Source: Acidobacteriota bacterium
GTDB taxonomy: Bacteria; Acidobacteriota; Terriglobia; Terriglobales; Acidobacteriaceae
Assembly (NCBI GenBank): GCA_003010405.1
Contig: PJLO01000001.1
Coordinates: 204,131 to 268,130, forward strand
DNA: 64,000 nucleotides
Reading direction: 5' to 3'
The position numbers and the translations under genes were made by a program. The notes under the pieces are model-generated. The model was not told the DNA's origin, did no database searches, and saw nothing but the letters and a program-made list of their open reading frames with translations. Positions 42,185-52,061 of the stretch are shown piece after piece. Within the stretch, counting starts at the first letter, position 1. Each line of letters starts with the position of its first letter.

Positions 42185-45100
42185 ATCCGTCGCGCCCATT
42201 TATCCTGCGGCCGGTGGCTACCTCGCTGCTCATGGCCGCCATTCTGCTCGTGGGGATCGTAGCCTACACGCAGTTGCCTGTTTCCGCCCTGCCTCAGGTG
42301 GATTATCCAACTATTCAGGTCGTCACCTTCTATCCTGGGGCCAGTCCGGACGTTGTCGCTACTACAGTCACCGCACCGCTGGAACGCCAGTTTGGCCAGT
42401 TGCAAGGGCTGAGCCAGATGACTTCGACAAGCTCAGGTACAACCTCGGTCATCGTGTTGCAGTTCAACCTGAGCCTCAGCATCGATGTGGCCGAGCAGGA
42501 GGTGCAATCGGCCATTAACGCTGCGCAGAGCGTTCTGCCCAGCGTGCTTCCAGCTCCGCCCATTTACAGCAAAACAAATCCTGCCGACCCACCCGTGCTC
42601 ACTTTGGCCGTGACCTCTGACTCAATCCCGCTTTCGCAGGTCGAAGACCTCGTGGATACTCGCCTCGCGCCGAAGCTTTCTCAACTCAACGGAGTTGGCC
42701 TGGTAAGCATCAGTGGCGGACAGAAGCCGGCGGTACGCATTCAGGCCAATCCAGCCGCGCTTGCTTCTTATGGCATTACTCTGGAACAGCTTCGTACCGC
42801 GCTCGTCCAGACCAGCTTGAATGCAGCGAAAGGAAACTTCGAGGGCCCCCGGCAAGGCTATCAGATCGATGCCAACGATCAGCTTCAACGAAGTGCCGAG
42901 TATAAGGACGTGGTCGTCGCATACCGGAACGGCGCACCGGTCGTGCTCAAGGATGTAGCGCAGGTCGTGGACGGTGTCGAGAACAACAATCAGGCGGCCT
43001 GGATGAACCAGACCCCTGCAGTAATCGTCAACATTCAGCGACAGCCCGGCGCAAATACCATCAGTGTTGTTAAGAGCATTAAGAACATCCTGCCTCAGAT
43101 TGAAGCCAACCTGCCAGCCACTATCAAAGTCAAGCAGATGACCGATCTTACGGTTCCAATCGAGGCATCGATTGCCGATGTGAGATTCGAGCTGATGCTG
43201 ACAGTGGTACTCGTGGTTCTCATCATCTTCTTATTCTTGCGCAGTATTCGCGCCACCATAATTCCCGCTGTAGCCATGCCCATTTCGCTCATAGGAACGC
43301 TCGGCGCCATGTATGTACTGGGCTATAGCCTCGACAACCTTTCTATGATGTCGCTTACGATTGCCACCGGGTTCGTGGTGGACGACGCCATCGTGATGAT
43401 CGAGAACATTACACGCTATCTGGAAGAGGGCGATCCACCTTTGCAAGCTGCGCTTAAGGGTGCCGAGCAGATCGGCTTCACCATCCTGTCGCTCACAATT
43501 TCTCTGATCGCCGTGCTTATCCCACTGCTGTTCATGGGCGATGTCGTCGGACGGCTCTTCCGTGAATTTGCCGTGACTCTGGCTGTGACAATCATCATCT
43601 CGGCGGTTGTCTCGCTTACCTTGACGCCAATGATGTGTGCGCGCACGCTGCACCACAATCCAGCCGAGCAGCAGACGCGACTCTATCGTTTTTCCGAGCG
43701 CGCATTCCAAAGCATGATTGCCTTCTATGGCCGCACTCTGAAGTTTGTTTTTCGCTATCAAAGGACCACCCTATTGATTGCGTTGGGCACGCTCATTCTG
43801 ACCGTCTTTCTCTACATTGTCTCGCCAAAGGGCTTTTTTCCGGTGCAGGACACCGGGGTGATTCAAGGCATTTCGCAAGCGCCAGAAACCATTTCGTTTC
43901 CAGCCATGGCCCAGATGCATCAGAAACTGGCGCAGGTGATCCTCGCCGATCCCGCCGTCGAAAGCTTAACCTCGTTCATCGGAGCAGATGGCACAAACAC
44001 AACTCTGAACAGCGGACGCTTTTCAATCAACCTGAAGCCGATAGAACAGCGCGAACTTAGCGCCTCTGACGTCATTCGCCGACTGCAATCCAAGCTGCAG
44101 AATATCGAGGGCATCAAGCTCTTCATGCAACCGGTGCAGAACATCACGGTGGATGACCGGGTGAGCCGTACTCAGTATCAATACACCCTCGAAGATCCCG
44201 ACCTGCAAGAGCTGAACCTGTGGACGAACCGCTTTGTTGAACGCCTGAAGAAGCTTCCGCAAGTCGAAGACATCGCCACCGATCAGCAGACCGGAGGATT
44301 GGCCGTTTCGCTGATGATCGACCGTGTCACTGCCTCGCGCCTTGGCATCGCGCCGGCAACAATCGACAACACACTGTATGACGCCTACGGACAGAGGCAG
44401 ATCAGCACGATGTACACGCAGTTGAACCAGTACCACGTGATTTTGGAAACACAGCCCGATTTCCAGAAAGACCCGAGCAAGCTGGCAAAGCTTTATATCC
44501 AGACCAACGCGTCAGCAGGCGCAACCGGACCCGGCGCTTCCACCTCGTTTGCCGCTTCGAGTTCGGTCTCCGCGGGATCAAACACTGTCACTGCCGCGGC
44601 CCCGTATACGCCTTCTTCAGGTGTGCTGACCGCGCCGTCAAATTCACTGAAATCCGCAGCCTCCAAACCAACGCTCAGCAGCAGTTCGACGATTGCAAGT
44701 GCCGTGCCCTTAAACACCTTCACGTCTTACAGCCGCATCAATTCACCGCTTTCTATCAATCACCAGGGACAGTTTCCTTCCGTAACCATCTCCTTCAATC
44801 TGGCGCCGCGTGCTTCATTGGGCTCAGCCATTTCTGAAATTGACAGGGTGCAGAAGGGGATGAACATGCCGGCCAGTCTCCAGGTGGGATTTCAGGGAAC
44901 GGCGGCGTCTTTCAAAAACTCTCTGTCGAACGAAGCCCTGCTCATTCTGGCCGCGCTGGTCACGGTTTACATTGTGCTCGGAGTGCTCTACGAGAGCTTC
45001 ATTCATCCCATCACTATTCTCTCCACACTGCCTTCTGCTGGTGTAGGGGCTCTGCTGGCACTCATGCTCTTTCGTCAGGATCTCAGCGTCGTGGCAATCA

Positions 45101-45498
45101 TCGGCATCATCCTGCTCATTGGCATTGTTAAGAAGAACGGCATCATGATGGTGGACTTCGCTCTGGAAGGCGAGCGCAAAGAGGGCAAGAGCGCCGCCGA
45201 CGCGATTTACGATGCCAGCTTGTTGCGCTTCCGTCCCATCATGATGACCACGATGGCAGCGCTTCTGGCGGGAATTCCACTGGCTCTGGGCACTGGCATC
45301 GGCTCGGAGCTTCGGCGTCCTCTGGGCATCTGCATGATAGGCGGATTGCTGTTGAGCCAGGTGCTCACGCTCTACACCACGCCGGTCATTTACATTTTCT
45401 TCGATGGGCTTGCGCGGCGTTTCTCCCGCACTCCAAAGTCGCAAATCAATAAGAGGCCAAACGGGCCGGGTCCGGAGCCAGGAGTGGAGCAGTCATGA
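42181..45498 (+). CDS. mdtB: RND efflux pump permease, MdtB-like, with periplasmic insert
   Basis: A 1105-residue HAE-1-type RND transporter. FILRPVATSLLMAAILLVG begins the first membrane helix. The hydrophilic efflux motifs include GFVVDDAIVMIENITRYLEEGDPPLQAALKGAEQIGFTI and the second-half equivalent GIVKKNGIMMVDFALEGERK. DDAI in helix 4 supplies the proton-relay acids. The start is GTG, overlapping mdtA. It is about 65 residues longer than MdtC because of an Ala/Ser/Thr-rich stretch at residues about 775-850, absent from its partner. In E. coli MdtB and MdtC form a heterotrimer; the same is expected here. Confidence 0.92.
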   Translation: MNPSRPFILRPVATSLLMAAILLVGIVAYTQLPVSALPQVDYPTIQVVTFYPGASPDVVATTVTAPLERQFGQLQGLSQMTSTSSGTTSVIVLQFNLSLSIDVAEQEVQSAINAAQSVLPSVLPAPPIYSKTNPADPPVLTLAVTSDSIPLSQVEDLVDTRLAPKLSQLNGVGLVSISGGQKPAVRIQANPAALASYGITLEQLRTALVQTSLNAAKGNFEGPRQGYQIDANDQLQRSAEYKDVVVAYRNGAPVVLKDVAQVVDGVENNNQAAWMNQTPAVIVNIQRQPGANTISVVKSIKNILPQIEANLPATIKVKQMTDLTVPIEASIADVRFELMLTVVLVVLIIFLFLRSIRATIIPAVAMPISLIGTLGAMYVLGYSLDNLSMMSLTIATGFVVDDAIVMIENITRYLEEGDPPLQAALKGAEQIGFTILSLTISLIAVLIPLLFMGDVVGRLFREFAVTLAVTIIISAVVSLTLTPMMCARTLHHNPAEQQTRLYRFSERAFQSMIAFYGRTLKFVFRYQRTTLLIALGTLILTVFLYIVSPKGFFPVQDTGVIQGISQAPETISFPAMAQMHQKLAQVILADPAVESLTSFIGADGTNTTLNSGRFSINLKPIEQRELSASDVIRRLQSKLQNIEGIKLFMQPVQNITVDDRVSRTQYQYTLEDPDLQELNLWTNRFVERLKKLPQVEDIATDQQTGGLAVSLMIDRVTASRLGIAPATIDNTLYDAYGQRQISTMYTQLNQYHVILETQPDFQKDPSKLAKLYIQTNASAGATGPGASTSFAASSSVSAGSNTVTAAAPYTPSSGVLTAPSNSLKSAASKPTLSSSSTIASAVPLNTFTSYSRINSPLSINHQGQFPSVTISFNLAPRASLGSAISEIDRVQKGMNMPASLQVGFQGTAASFKNSLSNEALLILAALVTVYIVLGVLYESFIHPITILSTLPSAGVGALLALMLFRQDLSVVAIIGIILLIGIVKKNGIMMVDFALEGERKEGKSAADAIYDASLLRFRPIMMTTMAALLAGIPLALGTGIGSELRRPLGICMIGGLLLSQVLTLYTTPVIYIFFDGLARRFSRTPKSQINKRPNGPGPEPGVEQS

Positions 45499-48400
45499 AT
45501 CCGTCCCGGCTATTTATTCATCGTCCAGTTGCAACAACGCTGCTCACTGCGGCGATTGCGCTGGCCGGCGCCGTCGCTTACACCGTCTTGCCCGTATCAC
45601 CGCTTCCTCAGGTCGATTACCCCACCATCACAGTTGGAGCCGTCCTGCCCGGAGCAAGTGCCGAAATAATGGCAGCTTCGGTGGCTACTCCTCTAGAGCG
45701 ACAGTTTGCGCACATCGCCGGCATAACGGAGATGACCTCCACCAGTTCACTGGGCAACACCGGCATCACTCTGCAGTTTGATCTCAGCCGCAATATCGAT
45801 GGGGCGGCGCGCGACGTGGAAGCTGCTATAAACGCAGCGCGCACCTACCTGCCCACAAACCTGCCGTCCAACCCTACCTACCGCAAGGTGAACCCAGCCG
45901 ACGCGCCGATCATGGTCATAGGACTGACGTCGGAAGTCTATGAGCGCGGCAAGCTTTACGATGTGGCGTCCACCATCATTCAGCAGAAGCTTTCGCAGAT
46001 TCAGGGAGTGGGCCAGGTCACCACAGGCGGGGGAGCGCTGCCTTCTGTTCGCGTCGACGTGAATCCTACCCAGCTCAATAGTTACGGGTTCACGCTCGCC
46101 AACGTTCAGTCGATGCTGAGTCTACAGAACGCCCATCAGGCGCGCGGCCAGCTCTCTGATGGTATCGTCACTGCTGACATCATCACCAATGACCAGATCC
46201 GGTACGCCGACGATTACAAACCTCTGATCGTGGGCTACAAGAACGGCACGGCTGTCCGCCTCTCAGACGTTGCCACCGTCACGGACTCGGTTCAGAACAT
46301 CCGTTCCGCTGGCTACCTGAACGGCAAGCCCGCCATTCCCATCATCATCTTCCGGCAGCCCGGCGCAAACATCATTCAGACGGTTGAAAATATCCGGCGG
46401 GAACTGCCCTCGATCAAGGCTTCTATCCCAAGCGCGATCGAAACTACTATTGTCCTCGACCGCACCACTACGATCCGCGCCTCGGTGCGGGATGTGCAGC
46501 GAACGCTGATAATCTCCATTTTCCTGGTGGTGGCTGTAGTTTTCGTTTTCCTACGCAGTCCGCGCGCCACCCTCATCCCCGCGGTCGCCGTTCCGGTTTC
46601 GCTTATCGGCACCTTTGCGGTGATGTACCTGTTTGGCTTCAGCCTCGACAATCTCTCGTTGATGGCTCTTACCATCTCTACGGGCTTCGTTGTGGACGAC
46701 GCTATCGTCGTCATGGAAAACATTACGCGCCACATTGAGAATGGCATGGAACCCTACGCTGCCTCTCTGAAGGGGGCGAGGGAGATCGGCTTTACAGTAT
46801 TCTCCATCAGCGTTTCACTGATCGCCGTCTTCATTCCCATTCTTCTGATGGGCGGGATTGTGGGACGTCTTTTTCGGGAATTCGCCATCACTCTTTCGAC
46901 GGCCATTGCTGTTTCGATGGTCATTTCGCTTACCACGACGCCGACAATGTGCGCGCATCTGCTCAGGTCGAGCGAAAAGAAACATGGTTGGCTTTATCAG
47001 CTCAGCGATAAATTTTTTGCCGGGATGCTCTCCTTCTACCGGCGCACGCTCCTCTGGGTATTGGATAATTCCGTACTCACGCTAATTGTGCTGGTGTTGG
47101 TTATTGCGCTCAACGTGGTTGTAGCCATCAGGATACCCAAGGGTTTCTTCCCTCAAGAAGATACCGGAGTCATCTTTGGAGGCCTTCAAGGGCCGCAGGA
47201 TGCTTCGTTTCAGTTGATGGACGACTCGATCCGCCGTCTCGTCTCGGTGATCAAGAGCGATCCTGGCGTCGAAAACGCTGTTACTTTCACCGGCGGTCAG
47301 GGCAGCACAAATGGTGGCTTCATCTTCATGTCCCTGAAGCCATTGGAAGAACGCAAAGCCAGCGCCGCGCAGATCCTCGCCCGATTGCGCCCCAGGATGG
47401 CGGCCTTGCCCGTTGCCTCTGCTTTTTTGCAGCCCGCGCAAGACCTGCGTATTGGCGGAAGGTCAAGCAACGCTCTCTACCAGTACACGATACAGTCGGA
47501 CAGCGCGCAGGGACTGGCACAATGGGGCCCGATTCTCTTGAGAGAGATGCGCAGGCTTCCAGGGTTCCAGGACGTCAACTCCGACCAGCAGAATGGCGGT
47601 CTTGACCTTTACCTTAATTACGATCGCAATACCGCTGCCCGCCTCGGCATCACAACGCAGGCTCTCGACTCGACTTTGTACAGCGCCTTTGGTCAACAGC
47701 AGGTATCGCTTATTTATACCCAGCTCAACCAGTACTACGTGGTGCTGGAGGTCGCGCCCCAGTTCTGGCAGACTCCGGAAGGTCTGAATTACATCTACAT
47801 GAACACGGCGAATGCCGGGAATGTGCCTATTAGCGCCGTCACAAGCGCCAGTTCCCATTCAATTCCGCTCTCGATCAACCACACGAGCCTTTTCCCCTCG
47901 GTTACTGTATCGTTCAATCTTGCGGCGGGCGTGGCGCTTAGCGATGCTACTCGCGAGGTCGCCGAGATGCAGCAGCGGTTGAATATGCCCCAGACGATTC
48001 GCGGCTTCTTCGCCGGAACAGCGCAGGCCTACCAGGACTCGCTCGCTTCAGAGCCCATTCTGATTGCAACCGCGCTGGTCGCCGTCTATATCGTGCTTGG
48101 CATACTTTACGAAAGTCTGATGCACCCCCTCACGATCATTTCCACGCTGCCATCGGCCAGCGTCGGAGCGATGCTGGCGCTGATGTTCTTCAAGATTGAC
48201 CTTAATGTCATTTCCATCATCGGCATCGTGCTGCTCATTGGAATTGTGAAAAAGAACGCCATCATGATGATTGACTTTGCTCTTGCCGCTGAACGCAATG
48301 AAGGCAAGACGACAACCGACGCGATTTTCGAAGCATGTATGCTCCGTTTCCGCCCAATCCTGATGACTACGATGGCAGCGATTTTCGGAGCCTTGCCGCT

Positions 48401-48605
48401 TGCCTTCGGCACCGGCATTGGGTCGGAGCTGCGCCGCCCGCTGGGAATCACCATTGTCGGCGGCCTCATTATGAGCCAGTTGCTCACTCTCTATACCACC
48501 CCGGTGGTGTATCTGGCTCTCGACCGCCTGCGTCTTCGCGTGCTGGGCAAGGAACACGATACGCTTCCGCCCACCAATGAGGGCGAACCGGACGAGGCTG
48601 TATGA
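45495..48605 (+). CDS. mdtC: RND efflux pump permease, MdtC-like
   Basis: A 1036-residue RND transporter, normal length. LFIHRPVATTLLTAAIALAG starts helix 1. GFVVDDAIVVMENITRHIENGMEPYAASLKGAREIGFTV carries the helix-4 Asp pair, and GIVKKNAIMMIDFALAAERN is the second-half counterpart. It overlaps mdtB by four bases (ATGA). It is clearly paralogous to mdtB but not a recent duplicate. The substrate range is unknown; MdtABC pumps handle bile salts, novobiocin and other compounds. Confidence 0.92.
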   Translation: MNPSRLFIHRPVATTLLTAAIALAGAVAYTVLPVSPLPQVDYPTITVGAVLPGASAEIMAASVATPLERQFAHIAGITEMTSTSSLGNTGITLQFDLSRNIDGAARDVEAAINAARTYLPTNLPSNPTYRKVNPADAPIMVIGLTSEVYERGKLYDVASTIIQQKLSQIQGVGQVTTGGGALPSVRVDVNPTQLNSYGFTLANVQSMLSLQNAHQARGQLSDGIVTADIITNDQIRYADDYKPLIVGYKNGTAVRLSDVATVTDSVQNIRSAGYLNGKPAIPIIIFRQPGANIIQTVENIRRELPSIKASIPSAIETTIVLDRTTTIRASVRDVQRTLIISIFLVVAVVFVFLRSPRATLIPAVAVPVSLIGTFAVMYLFGFSLDNLSLMALTISTGFVVDDAIVVMENITRHIENGMEPYAASLKGAREIGFTVFSISVSLIAVFIPILLMGGIVGRLFREFAITLSTAIAVSMVISLTTTPTMCAHLLRSSEKKHGWLYQLSDKFFAGMLSFYRRTLLWVLDNSVLTLIVLVLVIALNVVVAIRIPKGFFPQEDTGVIFGGLQGPQDASFQLMDDSIRRLVSVIKSDPGVENAVTFTGGQGSTNGGFIFMSLKPLEERKASAAQILARLRPRMAALPVASAFLQPAQDLRIGGRSSNALYQYTIQSDSAQGLAQWGPILLREMRRLPGFQDVNSDQQNGGLDLYLNYDRNTAARLGITTQALDSTLYSAFGQQQVSLIYTQLNQYYVVLEVAPQFWQTPEGLNYIYMNTANAGNVPISAVTSASSHSIPLSINHTSLFPSVTVSFNLAAGVALSDATREVAEMQQRLNMPQTIRGFFAGTAQAYQDSLASEPILIATALVAVYIVLGILYESLMHPLTIISTLPSASVGAMLALMFFKIDLNVISIIGIVLLIGIVKKNAIMMIDFALAAERNEGKTTTDAIFEACMLRFRPILMTTMAAIFGALPLAFGTGIGSELRRPLGITIVGGLIMSQLLTLYTTPVVYLALDRLRLRVLGKEHDTLPPTNEGEPDEAV

Positions 48606-48636
48606 GCGGGCTGGAGATGAGGAGATTTGGCACCGA

Positions 48637-50214
48637 ATGCGTATGATCAACCTTTCACCGCGCTCCCTTGTACCGGTTGCTGCTGCGCTTGCGTGCGTGC
48701 TTTGCGGATGCGCGGTTGGTCCTAAGTATCATGCGCCTACGACGGAGGCCCCGCCCGCATACAAGGAATCGCCCGCGAACATCCAGAAGTCCACGTCACC
48801 TCAGCCACTTTCGTCGAAGGACCCGACTCTCGGCGGCCTTGGCACCTGGACAGTTGCCCAGCCACAGGACGCTTTGCGGCGGGGCAAATGGTGGGAGATC
48901 TTCAACGATCCAGAATTGAACGCGCTCGAAGAGCAGCTCAATGCCAACAATCAAAACATCAAACAGTCTTTCGAAAACTTCATGGCCGCCCGCGCCATGG
49001 TACGCGAGGCGCGATCCCATCTCTTTCCCACAGTATCGACCACGCCTTCCTACACGCGCTCGCGAGCTTCAGCCAATCAGACCAACACGACTAGTACTGC
49101 AGGGGGCGCTATCGTCCGCGGTACTCAGAGCACGTTCATAGACCTACCCGCCGAAATTTCCTGGGAGCCCGACCTATGGGGAAAGATTCGCAACACCGTC
49201 CGGCAGGCTCAGTACTCTGCGCAACTCAGTGCCGCCGATCTTGAAAATGAACGCCTCACCGAGCAGGCCAGCCTCGCCTCCTATTTCTTTCAGCTTCGCG
49301 GGCAGGACGCGCTCCAGCAAATCCTTAATGCCACCATTGAGGCCGATCGAAAGTCCCTGGAGTTTACGCGCGCGCAGTACGAAACTGGAATTGCCGATCA
49401 ACTTGCTTTCGTTCAAGCGCAGAACACGCTGGAGAGCGCTCAAGCGCAGGCCGCCAATCTCGGCGTTGCGCGCGCACAATACGAACATGCAATCGCCACC
49501 CTTGTCGGCAAGGCGGCATCGGAGTTCTCAATTCCAGTCAGGCCGCTGCTTACAACGCCTCCGCCCATCCCGGTCGGGCTGCCGTCGCAACTTCTTGAAC
49601 GCCGGCCCGATATTGCTGCCGCCGAGCGCACCCTTGCTGCCGCAAACGCCCAGATCGGCATTGCTCAGGCTGCTTACTACCCCAGCCTGACCCTGTCTGC
49701 TTCTGGAGGTTTCGGAAGCTCGAGCTGGCAACACCTTCTCGAATGGCCCAGCCGTTTCTGGTCTATCGGCCCCTCTGTTTCGGAGACCGTCTTCGATGCG
49801 GGACTGCGCCGTGCCACGGTAAACCAATACGTTGCAACCTACAACGCAAATTTGGCTGCATACCGCCAGACCGTGCTGATTGCTTTCCAGCAGGTCGAAG
49901 ACGCGCTGTCGACTCTGCGGATCCTTACCCAGCAGATCGAGCAACAGCATAAGGTTGTTGAGTCCGCCAGAGTTGCCCTTGATCTGGAGATAGAGCGTTA
50001 TAAACTCGGTCTCGACCCATACCTTAATGTCATGATCGAGCAAACCGCGCTGCTTGCTGCCCAGCAGATCCTTGCCCAAAACGAGATTCAGCGCATGATC
50101 GCTTCGGTACAACTCATCGAAGCGCTCGGCGGAGGTTGGGAGCGCTCTCAACTGCCCACACCACAGCAGGTCACTTCGAAACCGGCGGTTGCAGATACGA
50201 AACTGCAGAAATAG
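48637..50214 (+). CDS. NodT-type outer-membrane factor lipoprotein of the efflux system
   Basis: About 525 residues. The signal peptide MRMINLSPRSLVPVAAALACVLCGC ends in a lipobox Cys, then AVGPKYHAP, the classic start of RND outer-membrane factors. Two OEP repeats follow (WWEIFNDPELNALEEQLNANNQNIKQS and RRPDIAAAERTLAAANAQIGIAQAAYYPSLTLSASGG). It completes a tripartite pump with the upstream mdtABC genes; the RRPDIAAAE box is diagnostic. The start at 48637 lies 31 bases after mdtC. An extended frame back to 48577 overlaps mdtC and lacks a signal peptide at its start. Confidence 0.92.
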   Translation: MRMINLSPRSLVPVAAALACVLCGCAVGPKYHAPTTEAPPAYKESPANIQKSTSPQPLSSKDPTLGGLGTWTVAQPQDALRRGKWWEIFNDPELNALEEQLNANNQNIKQSFENFMAARAMVREARSHLFPTVSTTPSYTRSRASANQTNTTSTAGGAIVRGTQSTFIDLPAEISWEPDLWGKIRNTVRQAQYSAQLSAADLENERLTEQASLASYFFQLRGQDALQQILNATIEADRKSLEFTRAQYETGIADQLAFVQAQNTLESAQAQAANLGVARAQYEHAIATLVGKAASEFSIPVRPLLTTPPPIPVGLPSQLLERRPDIAAAERTLAAANAQIGIAQAAYYPSLTLSASGGFGSSSWQHLLEWPSRFWSIGPSVSETVFDAGLRRATVNQYVATYNANLAAYRQTVLIAFQQVEDALSTLRILTQQIEQQHKVVESARVALDLEIERYKLGLDPYLNVMIEQTALLAAQQILAQNEIQRMIASVQLIEALGGGWERSQLPTPQQVTSKPAVADTKLQK

Positions 50215-50271
50215 CGAGCCAGCATCAGGAGAGGGCAGATTAGCTCAGTGAAATTGAAAGCAGGAATCTGC

Positions 50272-50571
50272 CTATTGCCAGTTTTGGTTGTGCCGTTTCA
50301 GCCACCAGCATGGAGGGTTCCACGCCGAGGCCGCATATTGAGGAAATGCGGTCATCGAGCAGTTTTCGTTCACCTTTCCCAGGTAATCGTACTCGACCTT
50401 ATAACCCTTGAGTGGCGTCATCATGTACTGCTCTACTGGGACGCTTCCCAGAGCTGTTCCACGCGCCAACCGGATCTCGAATGCGCTCCAGTCTGCGGCA
50501 TATAAAAGCGCCAAGCTGATCAGCAGATATTTAATGGTTGGTACTATGTATCGAAAAAAAAGATTTCTCAT
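50272..50571 (-). CDS. Small membrane-anchored protein, unknown function
   Basis: A 99-residue protein with one N-terminal membrane helix (YIVPTIKYLLISLALLYAADW) followed by a soluble part: LARGTALGSVPVEQYMMTPLKGYKVEYDYLGK, then NENCSMTAFPQYAASAWNPPCWWLKRH with two Cys. The composition is protein-like and the helix/soluble arrangement is plausible. I chose the ATG at 50571. It is convergent with the efflux operon. I recognise no named family. Confidence 0.6.
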   Translation of the reverse strand: MRNLFFRYIVPTIKYLLISLALLYAADWSAFEIRLARGTALGSVPVEQYMMTPLKGYKVEYDYLGKVNENCSMTAFPQYAASAWNPPCWWLKRHNQNWQ

Positions 50572-50664
50572 TCCAATTCTCGTCCACAAGTCCGAAAAAT
50601 CAGAATAACTCAGCGCGAGATGGCGTCGTTCTCAAATTTAAGAGGAGTTGATCAGCTTTAGTGA

Positions 50665-51090
50665 TCAGCTGCGCCAGAGGTGATAGAGCAGGTAATAAAT
50701 GACTACACCGGTCACGGAAACATAGAGCCAAAGCCAGAAGGTCAGCGGCGCAATCCTGACATGCTTTGCATCCTGCCGCTTCAGGCCGCGAATCAGTGTC
50801 ATGAGGACGAGCGGGACGATTACCGCGGCGAGAATCGTGTGACTGGTGAGCAAAGTGAAATACACCGGACGCCGCCAACCCTGTCCGGCGAAATGCAGCA
50901 CGCCCGCGTGAGCGTGGTAGTAGAGATAGCTAATCAGAAAGACTACCGACGTTGAAAATGCCGCGATCATCGTGCGCTTATGGGCTTCGATCTTGCGTCT
51001 GTTGATGAACTGTCTCGCCGTCACGAGTAGTACTGCGGCGGCACCGTTTAGGGTCGCGTTGACGGCGGGAAAGTAGGAGAGCGTTAGCAT
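50665..51090 (-). CDS. DUF420-family membrane protein
   Basis: A 141-residue protein with four hydrophobic helices and conserved histidines. FPAVNATLNGAAAVLLVTARQFI, AHKRTMIAAFSTSVVFLISYLYYHAH and LTSHTILAAVIVPLVL match the YozB/CtaM-like pattern. Family members are linked to cytochrome oxidase assembly in Firmicutes. It lies 35 bases after ctaB on the same strand, which fits that role. The His residues in YYHAH and TSHT could bind heme or metal. Confidence 0.85.
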   Translation of the reverse strand: MLTLSYFPAVNATLNGAAAVLLVTARQFINRRKIEAHKRTMIAAFSTSVVFLISYLYYHAHAGVLHFAGQGWRRPVYFTLLTSHTILAAVIVPLVLMTLIRGLKRQDAKHVRIAPLTFWLWLYVSVTGVVIYYLLYHLWRS

Positions 51091-51125
51091 TTATAAATCC
51101 CCAAGCTGAGTGGATTAGGCACCTT

Positions 51126-52061
51126 TCATGAGGTGCTGTTGAGCATCATCAGCGCAAAGAGCAAAGGCAAGTACGTAACAGTGGCTTTGAGCAGAGTTCG
51201 AGCCAGCATCTTAGCGCGCAAAGTCGAGGGCGGCAGGCACTCACTCCAGATGCGTGCGCACAAGTAGAGAAGACCCAGGCTCAGCGCGGATGCACCGATG
51301 AAATAGATCAGCCCGGCCATGCCCAACAGCGTGGGTGCGAGGGTCGCTGGAAGCAGTGCTGTGCCGTACACAAGAATCTGACGGGCCGTTGAGCGTCCAT
51401 CGCTTTCGACTACCGGTAGCATGCGGATCCCAGCCCTGGCGTAGTCGTCGCGGTAGAGCAGCGCGATGGCGTGAAAATGAGGAAATTGCCAAAAGAAAAC
51501 GATCGCAAACAGCGCGAGAGCCTCATACTCCAGTTTGCCCCGCGCGGCTGCCCAGCCGAGTACTCCAGGCATGGCTCCCGGGAAAGCACCCACAAAAGTA
51601 CAAAGCGGGCTGATTTTCTTGAGCGGTGTGTAGATTAGCAGGTAGCAGAGGGCGGTCAGAAGGGTAAGCCCGGCGGTCAGCAGGTTCAGCTTAATGGCCA
51701 GCAGAATTGCACCAGTCGTGGTCAGCACCGCCCAGACAGTTATCGCATGTCCCAGGCTCAGGGAGCGCGTTACCAGCGGACGCTGTGCAGTGCGCAGCAT
51801 CAGCGCATCGCTCTTGCGCTCGATGATCTCGTTCATGCAGGCGGTTCCCGACGCGACCATTCCGATTCCTGCCAGAGCACAGAGCAACTCGATGGTAAGC
51901 ACGGGCAAGCCCGATTTATGCTTGCCGAAAAAGAAGCCGCACCATGCAGTAACTACCACCAGTGTGGTCACGCGAAGCTTAATTAATTGTGCATAATCAC
52001 GCAGCAAGTCCATGGGGCCACGCACGGTTACTGCCAGAGGCTGTATCGGTGCCGTTGTCAT
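51126..52061 (-). CDS. ctaB: Protoheme IX farnesyltransferase (heme O synthase)
   Basis: A 311-residue UbiA-family prenyltransferase that attaches farnesyl to heme B. GTACMNEIIERKSDALMLRTAQRPL is the Asp-rich prenyl-diphosphate site; YTPLKKISPLCTFVGAFPGAMP and FFWQFPHFHAIALLYRDDYARAGIRMLP are COX10-type motifs. Nine or so membrane helices are present. Its start overlaps the ctaA stop by four bases, so the two are translationally coupled. No cytochrome oxidase structural genes are in the window. Confidence 0.95.
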   Translation of the reverse strand: MTTAPIQPLAVTVRGPMDLLRDYAQLIKLRVTTLVVVTAWCGFFFGKHKSGLPVLTIELLCALAGIGMVASGTACMNEIIERKSDALMLRTAQRPLVTRSLSLGHAITVWAVLTTTGAILLAIKLNLLTAGLTLLTALCYLLIYTPLKKISPLCTFVGAFPGAMPGVLGWAAARGKLEYEALALFAIVFFWQFPHFHAIALLYRDDYARAGIRMLPVVESDGRSTARQILVYGTALLPATLAPTLLGMAGLIYFIGASALSLGLLYLCARIWSECLPPSTLRAKMLARTLLKATVTYLPLLFALMMLNSTS

